In this document: in pieces, positions 55,246-64,000 of the stretch | How the letters are laid out: the number at the start of each line of letters is the position of its first letter | Numbering within the stretch: the first letter of the stretch is position 1 | Origin: Fallopia convolvulus | Lineage: Eukaryota > Streptophyta > Magnoliopsida > Caryophyllales > Polygonaceae | Assembly: GCA_964016875.1 (NCBI GenBank) | Contig: OZ024736.1 | Location: forward strand, 42,068,707-42,132,706 | Length of the DNA: 64,000 nucleotides | Reading direction: 5' to 3' | Notes under the pieces: generated by a model | What the model was told of the DNA's origin: nothing | The model's input: the letters and a program-made list of their open reading frames with translations, nothing else | Databases searched by the model: none | Made by a program: the position numbers and the translations under genes

Positions 55246-55857
55246 CGGTGACGGAGCCCCTTGATGCCAGTACAGTCTCCACTAAGATTTGCTAAAAAAA
55301 TAATAATAAATTAAAATATAGTAAAAAAATTAGGTTATTTAATACTCTCTCCATTTGATCTATTTATTCTTCTAAACTTAATTTTTTGTTTAATTTTATT
55401 TGTCTTTCTAAATATTTTGTTCAAAATTTTCTAATATAACCTTTGTATTTATTCAATAAAAAACAAGACACGTTAAATATATTAGACATTTACCTTTTAT
55501 TAATATAAATTTAATAGGGGGCAATTTAGTAAGAATAAAACATGTCCTAATATATGTGCATTATACTATAAGTACAAATAGAATTAAACAGAGGAAGTAA
55601 AAACTAGTTTACTTGGTAAAAAAAGCAGATTAATTTTTCATATATATAAAATAAATAAAAATAATTTTTTATACCGAAAATTACTAAATTTTATGAAAAA
55701 ATACAAAATTTTCTATATAATTTAATTTATATACATAATAATATAATTTTTTTCCCATATTTTATAAAAAAAAATACAAAAAAAACAAATTATGTAGCCA
55801 AGAAATTATCTAAAAAAATTTAGCCTCCACTGACATAAATTTCTGACTACTCCATTG
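55246..55857. mobile_element. hAT-like non-autonomous element, CAGGGGC family (copy 3)
   Basis: Starts CGGTGACGGAGCCCC; inverse end CAATGGAGTAGTCAGAAATT. Flanks AATACACA (55238-55245) and AATACACG (55858-55865) are an 8-bp duplication with one mismatch. Internal TTTAGCCTCCACTGACATAA parallels copy 2. Confidence 0.75.
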
Positions 55858-55865
55858 AATACACG

Positions 55866-56841
55866 TAAAACATTATACATATGATAAGCAATTGTTTATC
55901 CATTGTGATGAGTAAAAATGCTCAAAAACTAGTACAAGTAGCTTAGAGTAACTATTTTTGTTAAAAAAATCTTGCTAGAAAAACTGTCATTTTAGAGTTT
56001 TAGTATTCGTTTATGATTTTTTTTTTATTTTTTGAAATAGAGTTTTTTTTCTTCTAATTGAGTTCTTATAAAGACTGTTCCTTTATTCCTATCAAAAAAA
56101 CAAAGACCGGTCATTTATTAATGAGTTACAAGATTTATTGTTGGAAAAGATATAAATTGTCTTTTTTGATGCAACTTTTTTATTTATTGGTTAGAAATAA
56201 GGTGGGTAGCTATTAATTTATGAATCTTAGAAAAAGTTTGCAGTGTTTTAAAGTTTCTTAATAACTAGTACTGTACAAAGTAGTAGAGTATGTCTATAGT
56301 CTAAAATAACAATCTTGGTGAATAAAAGTACTGTAATAAAGTTAGAAATCGATTAGGTTCAGTGTCTTACTTAATTAAGAGCTTGTATTTAACAGGTTTG
56401 TTTTTTGAGGGAGATTACCATGTTTTTTTTTAAATGAGTTCAAAGACTTGAGAACAACAAAAACCATAAATATGATAGGTACCAAAAACTAGTTAGAGTT
56501 TTCTAACTAGTTGCAAAAACTCGTATAAACACTGTTTGTTTGACAAAAAAAAAACTAGCAACTAGTTGTAAAATTAGTTTTTTAAAGAAGCTAGTTTTTA
56601 AAGCTTTTAGACTAGTTTTTAGTAGTTTTTCGAATTAAAAAATTAATTATTTCCTAAATAAGAATAACCCTATTATAAAATTGAATTTAAAGTTATCAAT
56701 TACTACAATAAACTAGTTGCACATTACAAAACAATGTTTATATATTTTTTCGAAACTTCAACTACTTTTACAGCTAGTTTTACAACTTCAACTAGTTTTG
56801 CAACTCTAACAAGTTTTTTCGGTGACATAACAAACATAGCC
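55866..56841. other. AT-rich intergenic DNA with CTAGTT-rich patch
   Basis: 56470-56820 has many short AACTAGTTTTT words on both strands. No coding. Confidence 0.4.
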
Positions 56842-56844
56842 TAA

Positions 56845-57219
56845 GGGCAAGCCCAACAACTTCCCTATAATTTTCTCTAAAATGGAGAACTTAAAATCAA
56901 ATTCTCTACAAGAATATATGTTTCAACTCCAACATTTTCTTCATTTTGAAGAACCAAACATTTATTATTTTTATTACATATTTACAAAGTACAATAAAAT
57001 TTAATGTGACCAATTACATGTTAACATGTGTACATTTACATTTAATTCATTTTTCAAATGCATTTAGAGAATTTCCTAAATTTAGAAAAAAACACGTCAC
57101 TTTTCCCCTTCTATCCCCATTTTGAAAAATGTGTTAGAGAATCTGTTGGGACAAAAAAAAATTAGCATTCTTTAAAAACACAAATATCAATATATATGGA
57201 GAATCTCTTGGAGTTGTTC
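56845..57219. mobile_element. Tourist-like MITE
   Basis: Ends GGGCAAGCCCAACAACTTCC and inverse GAACAACTCCAAGAGATTCT, TAA on both sides (56842-56844, 57220-57222). 375 bp. Confidence 0.75.
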
Positions 57220-57271
57220 TAAGAGTAGGACCTTAGGACTAAGATGTACTATAACTTAAACAAGTTGAAAG

Positions 57272-57520
57272 AATTATTTTTTTTATTCAAAAAACGGGGA
57301 GATCCCTGAATACTTAGGTTTTCTCCTAAAAAGATACATAATCAAACTTAAGTAAAGTGAATAAGCTATTAGATCGAGATGAGCACCAAATTGGCGAGGG
57401 TGTCAGCAGGTGTGTTAGCCGAACACTTAAAATGTTTGTCTTGTATCGCTCTCGGATAGTCCTGGATGAGAATTTATGATAGACCGTAAAAATATTTTTT
57501 TTTGATAAGGAAAGAAATTA
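57272..57520 (-). mobile_element. LINE 3' end fragment
   Basis: On the minus strand AIQDKHFKCSANTPADTLAN leads to LVLISI and a stop near 57374, the end of a LINE RNase H domain. A 3' tail and A-rich end (poly-T near 57272-57285) follow. 5'-truncated. Confidence 0.65.
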
Positions 57521-57882
57521 TGCTATAATTTAACATATGTTCATCCAGAAAATTATTGAGTTAGACTAAAGGTCTGTTTGATTTCCAACCACTAACAAGT
57601 AAATAAAAAAAAATATAGTCCACTAGAAGGGAGAAGGAAAATGGTTATAGAATAATGGAGAGAATGAGATAGAGTACTGCATGTATATTTTTACATGAAA
57701 AATGAGGTGACTCGAGCCAAGAGTAAATTTATTATTGTATTAAGACATTAATATAGACTGATTTATTTCTTTTTCGTTTACGTTTCCAATAAAAAATAAA
57801 ACGTGCCCTAAATCTAAATTTTACTCCGTATCAGACATTATTTAATTCTGTCTTTTGCTTGAGGTTAGAAGTTAGAACGTTA

Positions 57883-58718
57883 GAGCAAGCCCAACAGCTT
57901 CTCCATAAATTTCTCCAAAATGGAGAACCAACTGTCATATTCTCCAAAAAAAATTCAGTCCAACTCCAACAGATTCTCTATTTTGGAGAACACTGGTGCA
58001 TTTAATACTTTTATTTTTTACCATATAAATTATAATAATTGATTATATATTATCTTACATAAGAAAATAAAAATTATAGAACCTTAAACTAATAAATTAT
58101 AATTATTTGTTATTCGACTTTTAAGGAAATAAAAATATTTTAAAATCTTAATTTAATAAATGATAATTTATTTGTTATTTGACTTATAAGGAATAAAAAT
58201 ATTCTAGAATCTTAACCTAATAAATGAAAAATTATTTATTATTTGACTTATAAGAAATAAAAATATTCTAGAATATAAATTTAATAAATCATAAATTATT
58301 TGTTATTTGATTAATAAGGAAATATTCTAGAATCTTAAGGAATAAAAATATTTTTTATTTGTTACTTGACTTATAAGAAATAAAAATATTCTAGAATCTT
58401 AATTTAATAATCTCACTTTTTGGATGACTCTTTTTTAATTTTTATCCATTAAATTAGTAAATAAAAGGAAAAAGAAAAGGAAAAGGAAAATACATTGATT
58501 TGGAGATTTGGGGATCACCCCAAATTTAGGGAAAGCTTTCCTCATTTTGGAGAATTACTCCAAAATAGAAAATGTAATGGAGCATCTGTTGAGATAATTT
58601 TTTGGTTCAAAATCTCCAAAAATAGAAAATGTAATGGAGCATCTGTTGAGATAATTTTTTGGTTCAAAATCTCCAAAAACCCAATCCCAAAAATTTGGGG
58701 AAGCTGTTGGGGTTGCTC
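57883..58718. mobile_element. Tourist-like element with internal minisatellite
   Basis: Ends GAGCAAGCCCAACAGCTTCT and inverse GAGCAACCCCAACAGCTTCC, TTA at 57880-57882 and 58719-58721. The 836-bp unit contains five or so AT-rich repeats of about 63 bp (58080-58410) and a 57-bp exact tandem duplication (58566-58679). Related to the shorter element at 56845. Confidence 0.88.
58080..58410. repeat. ~63-bp AT-rich minisatellite
   Basis: Units contain TTATTTGTTATTTGACTTAT and AAAATATTCTAGAATCTTAA; about five copies, some truncated. Confidence 0.8.
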
Positions 58719-58910
58719 TTAGTACACTATAGTGAAATAGTTACGTTAATTTTGAAATTTCAACAAATGCATCTCGCGCGTGTAGCGTGTAGCGTGTAGC
58801 TCGTACGAAAGGGTAAAACGGTAAGATGAAAATTTGGAATGGGTTAAATTGGTCTCTTGAAGCATGCGGGATGCGCCCACCAAAGAGGAATAATACGAAC
58901 GCAACATGAA

Positions 58911-60321
58911 ATTTTTTTAGTCAAATCGCCCTCAATAATACAAACTTGAACTTTCTAGGTGGTATAGTTTAGTAGTACGGGTGTCCAAACCCGGTTAACC
59001 GTGATTTCGGAACCATGATTTCGGTTAGTGAAAATTATGAACCGAAACCGAACCGTGAATCTCGGTTAACCGTAGTTTGGTTAACCAATTTTTCGGTTCG
59101 GTTTTCTCGGTTAACCGATAACCGTTTATGTAACTTACCTTAAATAATTAAGACTAAAATATAAATTTCGGTTCGGTTATAAACAAATATTAAGAGTATA
59201 TACTGTATTGTGTGAAATCGAATATTGTGTGTATTAATTTTTATCCGATCAAATTTAATAAGCGACTCATATATCAATGTAATATGGAAAAGTAGTGTGT
59301 AATTGAAGAATGAAAGACAAACTACATTAACACCTTAAAGATCATAGAGTTTAACCACTAAAAAAATCAAAGATAACTAATATTTGAATAAAATATTAAT
59401 ATATTTTTGGTTTTTTGGTTAACCGTTAAATGTAAAGTCGGAAACCGAAACCGAACCGATAAACCGAAATATTTTTGGTTCGGTTAACAAAACCGAAAAT
59501 TCAAAAAAAGTCGGTTTGGTTAACCAAAAAAATAATCGGTTTTTCGGTTTTTTGGTTCGATTTTTCGGTTTCGGATTTTTATGGACACCCCTATTTAGTA
59601 GCATTGTTTTATATTTTAATAGTATTGTTTCAAATAAAATTTATAACATGTAATAAATATATTTAGTTGACAAATTTAATTCATGACTAGATAAGAAATA
59701 ATGACAAAAATAGTAATTTAGATTAAAAATATAACTATTATTGTTAAATTATTCTTTTTGGGTCTAATTAGATTATTGTCATAGCTTAACTAGCTCTTTT
59801 TGGTGTAGAAATGCTGAAAATATGTTAAATGTTTGTGTGAGCCCTATTTTTGTTGAATGTAGCGGTTGACACTTTTCAAGACATTTATTAAGTTATTTTA
59901 GTGTTCAAGTTATGTTAATGAACAAATCATATGGATTCAGTATCTTGTAAAATTATATAGCAAATTATATAAATTACTTTCTTTTTTTGTTTAAATGATT
60001 TATTGCCAACTAATCATGTATGTGATAAATTATTATTTTATTTTAGAATGAGACTTTAGAGATGAGATGAAATTTAGGTTTTTATCTAAATTACTTTTTT
60101 CATGATTTATTATCTAGTCATTAATTAAATTTGTCAACTAAGCATATATGTGACATGCCATATTTTACTTTGGAGTAATACCATTAAAAATAAAATGGTG
60201 CTACTAAACGCCACCACATAGAAAATTCGTGATTATTTTTGTTTTTTTTCATACTTCGTGTTATTTAGAGCTACGGAATGAAAGTTTGTGTTATTTTACA
60301 CCATTTGGCCAATTTTTTTCC
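58911..60321. mobile_element. Long-TIR DNA element interrupted by a hAT MITE
   Basis: TTTAGTAGCATTGTTTTATA with TTAGTTGACAAATTTAATTC on the left is the inverse, with mismatches, of the sequence at about 60090-60230. Matching continues outward through GTGGT(A/G)...TTTCTA, but the left arm is split by the hAT MITE 58976-59593. No transposase seen. Outer ends are estimates. Confidence 0.6.
58976..59593. mobile_element. hAT MITE rich in CGGTTAACCG motifs
   Basis: Ends TACGGGTGTCCAAAC and inverse TAGGGGTGTCCATAA; TTTAGTAG at 58968-58975 and 59594-59601, exact 8-bp duplication. Subterminal parts are built of CGGTTAACCG, CCGAAACCGAACCG; core AT-rich. Inserted inside the arm of a larger TIR element. 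Confidence 0.93.
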
Positions 60322-60510
60322 TAAAATAAATTACCGCAACTAACTTAATCACAATTTTTTGTTTCTATTTTTCTAACCTAGGACACATTTTATTAATTTT
60401 GTATTTATTTAAAATTAAATAATTTATTGATTTTGTTTTAGTGCTTTAGTTCCATTAAATAGTATGTTTAACTTTGACCATACATAAGAAAAGAGGAGTG
60501 TTATATTATA

Positions 60511-60765
60511 TGGCGGAGTCCTCAAGAAGGCTGGGTGAAGATTAACACGAACGGTTCTGTAAGACAAGATGGTACAACGACAACAAAAGGAGTGATTAGA
60601 GACTGTAACGGTCAATGGCAAGTTGATTTTGCTCATTGTATTGGGATTTGTAATGTTCCCATAACACGACTTTGGGATGTTTTGCAATGTTTACGTTTCG
60701 CATGGGAACAAGGATTAGATTCACAAATTATTGTCTATTTTCTAAATAAGCCCGTGAATCATTAA
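60511..60765 (+). pseudogene. RNase H-like (RVT_3) fragment of a LINE
   Basis: EGWVKINTNGSVRQDGTTTT with KGVIRDCNGQWQVDFAHCIG is the start of plant RVT_3 RNase H (first Asp replaced by Asn: INTNGS). LWDVLQCLRFAWEQGLDSQI continues it. It ends soon after; no other LINE domains around. Confidence 0.75.
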
Positions 60766-60768
60766 CAC

Positions 60769-61414
60769 CCCTTATTTAGCCTGGTAACTCAATGTCATGA
60801 CTCTTTCTAATGATGCTAGAGGTAGAGCTATCCCCCGTTTACTGACTACATAACCCATTTTTTTCTCATTAACAAAATTTTTCTTGAGAGGACGGAGAAT
60901 ACTGTCTCCCCTTCAGCTAAAATCAGCTAAAAGCATAATATGTTTTAACCTAAATTCCCTAAAGATATAAGTTAAAAAAATGTTTATAATTCCAGCCAAA
61001 GGAGCCTTGATCGAATTATGCTTGCACTAACATGTGAAGCTGGTGAAAACATAACCGGGTAACCAATCTTATTTATGCAATATTCGAATATCTTATCCGT
61101 ATATTTCAGATTGGACCGGATAACCAATCTTATATACAAAACACTTAAATTTACAATTTGGCCCATTCATTTACAAGGCTTAAGTTTGCAACTGACTCAA
61201 ACTCGATCACTGCCATTTGACACTCTTGGAAAAGAAAATGTAACAAAGCTAATTGTGCTTGCTACTTGGAAATTATGTATAATATTCAATACATATATTC
61301 CATAAGTAACATACCCTCAAATATCTGATGGAAAAATATTCATTGCATATCCAAATTGACTTTAGCGGTAGGGTGGCTGCTAGTGAAAACAACACTTCTT
61401 TTTTTGTTAGAAGG
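60769..61414. other. Intergenic, nothing assigned
   Basis: Short frames only. Confidence 0.4.
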
Positions 61415-61422
61415 GTTTTGAT

Positions 61423-61841
61423 TAGACCCGTTAATCGGGTCGGGTTGGCGGGTTCGGGTTCAATCATTTCGGGTTCGGGCTAAATCAGGTTTCGGGTCAT
61501 TATGGGTCACGAGTCAATCGGGTTGCAGTGGGTTTTCGGTCGGGTCGGGTTGACCAGCGGGTCTAAAATATCATTTTTTCTTTCGATTATTAAAATTATT
61601 TTTTAATTATAATATATTATTTTCATTTATTTTAATAATAAAATATATTATAAGCTTCAAAATAATTTTTTTTTTATGAACATGCTAAATCGGTCAAACC
61701 AACGGGTTTCGGGTTTCAACCCAACAAGTTCGGGTTCTATTGGGTTCGGTTTATTTCGGATTTCGGGTTTAAATTTGTGGGTCTTAACCCTAAAATTATT
61801 AGTCGGATCGGATCGGGTTAGGTCAATTTTTGACAGGTCTA
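61423..61841. mobile_element. hAT MITE rich in CGGGTT motifs
   Basis: Ends TAGACCCGTTAA and inverse TAGACCTGTCAA; GTTTTGAT at 61415-61422 and 61842-61849, exact 8-bp duplication. GGGTCGGGTT, GGGTTTCGGGTTT words fill both arms around an AT-rich core. Confidence 0.93.
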
Positions 61842-62054
61842 GTTTTGATTAATGTTAATTTGAGAAAGAAATTAGAATCCGTATATTACATGACGTTTTT
61901 TTTTGTTGATCTCTCATATATTTCGATCGGTCAAAGTCCTTATATGTTTAAATTAAATATAACAATGTGAACGATATAACATGATGGGCAAAAGATAATT
62001 CATTCATTGATAACTATGAGATATACACAATATAACTATGAGAAGTAAACATGG

Positions 62055-62550
62055 TTACAAATATATACAAGATAAAATGTTGCCAAATATTATATAAAAA
62101 AAATATCTAATAGATATTATCTTAACACCCTCTTGTAAGCTGATCGATAGGGACGAACCAAAAGTTGAGGAAAGTGTTTGAAAACGTGAAGTTCCTAGAG
62201 ATTTGGTGAAGATGCCGGCAACTTGGTAGAGAGAAGGAACATGACGAACTACCAAATTTGCCGGCATCAACCATTTCGCGGATAAAGTGATAGTTCAATT
62301 TTATGTGAGATTTTCGGACAAAGAATGTCGCACTGAGGTTGTCACACAAGACAATAGGGGAGCCAATGGTGGGAATAAACAACTCTTGAAGGAGTTGTTG
62401 AATCTAGACGAGTTCAGTAGCTGCAAAGGCCATGACTCGATAATCGGCTTCCGTACTACTGTACTAGAACGAGCCACAACATTCTATTTTCGAGAAGACC
62501 AGCTAATTAGATTACCATCAAAGAAGATACAATACTCTAGTCTGTAAGTT
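62055..62550 (-). pseudogene. Copia RNase H remnant
   Basis: PIVLCDNLSATFFVRKSHIK and LNYHFIREMVDAG, then LVVRHVPSLYQVAGIFTKSL, are the end of a Copia RNase H region, split over two frames. YRVMAFAATELV can be read just upstream. No LTRs placed. Confidence 0.85.
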
Positions 62551-62990
62551 GGGCATTCGTGATCTTCATGCTCCAACTTGAGGGGGAGTACTAGTTTATG
62601 TTAATAATGTACGTTTGTTATAAAATCTCCGCCTAGCTCCGTCAAGACACCGCCTAGATGATGGAAGGTCTTAGCCCGCCTAGCATTCCATCCCGTCTAG
62701 GAGACCAAATAACCCGTCTAAGCGCTAGACGGTCCATCTCTGCGTAGCGTTTTTTAAAACAATATTTGTATTATATTATATTCGTTATATATTGTTGTGA
62801 TTTTTCCTTGGTTAGATAGCTTAGTTGGTTCCTATGTATATATAAGCTTCTTTTAATATAATTGGGCAAGGATTTCAGCCTAAAATATTCTGTTATAAAC
62901 GCTCCAAATTTATAACTTACCCTTGTGTATAAAAATTCGTCTTTTATGCATATTTGTATAATATATTCGTACATCTATGTGCGATGAACA
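62551..62990. other. Unassigned, possible Copia edge
   Basis: CAACTTGAGGGGGAGTACTA at about 62574-62594 looks like a Copia polypurine tract on the + strand, opposite to the neighbouring RNase H remnant. Confidence 0.35.
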
Positions 62991-63760
62991 TGGGATCCAT
63001 GCATTTCCTTAACATCCATGTGCGATCCCTTAAGCGAACCATCTGGGCTCCTTCCCTCGGCGGTATCCGAGGGCATGACATTTCATCCAAGAAGCATATC
63101 AAGGGATTTTTTTGAAAGCAGAAACAAGTCCTTTGGAGATGCTTTGTTGACATCGGTAAAGTCCACGTAGACTCTCTAATCTTCCATATTTTCCTTGATT
63201 ACAACAATGTTTGCCAATAAGTCGGGTACCACACCTCTCGTATAGCATCGACTTCCTGCAACTTCTTTATTTCAGCGACCAAGACTTCATTATGTTGAAT
63301 AGAGGAGCGTCTTGCTCGTTGTAAGATCGGCTTTGCGTCTAGGAGAACGTTCAACCTATGATAAGTCTCGGGTCTATTTCAAGCATGTCGTATGTACTCC
63401 ATACGAAGATGTCATGATTGCTTCACACTAGGTGCATAATGGGGATGAAAGTTCGTCGTTTGAAAGATTTGCCTCGACAAAGAATTTATTTTTGGGTTCG
63501 TTCTCTCCTATGGGCATCTCTTGTAGTTCGTCAATGGACTTCTCACCTAGCTTTGAGCCTATGTTGCTCACATCCTTCGGCCCGCCTTGATGCGGCGAAC
63601 TTCGTGAGTCTTCAGACTTAGGAGGATCGTGATCGCGATTTCGCAAGCTGCGATTGCGGTCGATCAGACGATCAGGTTCAAGCTTAGGAGAGTCGCGGTC
63701 GGTCTTACGACTAAGTTCAGATTCTAGAGAGCCACGATTGCGGTTTCGCAAGCCGTGATC
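62990..63760 (-). pseudogene. Gypsy (Ty3-type) pol remnant
   Basis: On the minus strand: IDELQEMPIGENEPKNKFFV, then HDIFVWSTYDMLEIDPRLII, RLNVLLDAKPILQRARRSS, EIKKLQEVDAIREVWYPT and VDFTDVNKASPKD-like sequence. This is the protease-to-RT junction and first RT motif of Gypsy elements. Several frameshifts and stops. The upstream part is an Arg/Asp/Ser-rich repeated stretch. Confidence 0.8.
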
Positions 63761-64000
63761 GTCGTGGATTTAGTGATTGTTGTGAATATCGAAATCGCCG
63801 CGATCGAGTCTAGACTTCACACAGTTTAATCCGGTGAATCCCGACCGTCACCGCCTATGCGAGTACCGATTTCAACCCAGGAAGTCGATGGCTTCCCTTC
63901 GTTCGGGTTTCGTCGTTTTGATGTTGGTTGATTGTCGATATGAGAATCGTGACCAAGCTTTCGACTTGGGTTATCGAGAGCGCACCCGGACCTGACTCGT
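63761..64000. other. Window end, probable continuation of the Gypsy remnant
   Basis: GATCG/CGATT-rich words continue from the Arg-rich stretch; no domain seen. Confidence 0.3.

Noticed and set aside
58495..58722. 75-codon frame with a 19-residue exact repeat
   Set aside because: It is the 57-bp tandem duplication inside a MITE, divisible by three by chance; no sign of a gene.
1..64000. CRISPR arrays, operons, bacterial features, rRNA or tRNA genes
   Set aside because: None seen; the tandem repeats present lack spacer structure and the sequence is plant nuclear DNA.

Overview
This is a stretch of a flowering-plant nuclear genome, almost certainly a eudicot. The evidence is spliced genes with GT/AG introns, five ordinary plant genes (RING-H2 finger, DC1-domain protein, NADP-thioredoxin reductase, AT-hook AHL protein, HMG-CoA reductase) and a dense crowd of plant-type transposable elements in AT-rich DNA. 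No organelle, bacterial or rRNA/tRNA gene content was seen. The species cannot be named from the sequence.

Layout: 1-7000 is repeats only: a LINE 3' end, a TRIM-type mini-retrotransposon with a third inverted LTR, a Copia solo LTR, a second gutted Copia with a LINE tail in its LTR, a MITE, a long-TIR element holding GC-rich gene-like sequence, and a hAT-like element. 7041-13668 is a full-length LINE with a 17-bp target duplication. 13.9-15.9 kb has a RING-H2 gene (+) and a DC1 gene (-) that converge. 17.8-26.0 kb is one large Mutator-like element (MULE). It carries a plant-mobile-domain (PMD) gene on + and, on -, a FAR1/MULE transposase gene whose reading continues into an OTU cysteine-protease domain. 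Both are broken. Its ends are 36-bp perfect palindromes. 26.3-29.05 kb is the thioredoxin reductase gene, and 31.2-32.3 kb the AHL gene. 32.9-37.7 kb holds a Helitron, a second TRIM and small DNA elements. 37751-45673 is a recently inserted Copia element (minus) with near-identical LTRs but a broken pol. 45.7-51.8 kb is mostly unassigned repeat and intergenic DNA with one hAT MITE. 51.9-54.1 kb is HMG-CoA reductase (4 exons, -). 54.4-64 kb is nested MITEs, hAT elements and remnants of LINE, Copia and Gypsy pol.

The host genes form no operon or visible pathway. The region's logic is that of insertion history: target-site duplications read directly from the sequence date several insertions relative to each other. 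Examples are a Stowaway MITE inside a hAT-like element, a hAT MITE inside the arm of a larger TIR element, and a LINE tail inside a Copia LTR.

The most interesting items are the PMD + transposase + OTU MULE with its palindromic ends, central hairpin and small extra TATA-driven ORF, and three hAT MITEs that share an architecture of family-specific CGGNT-type motif clusters around an AT-rich core.
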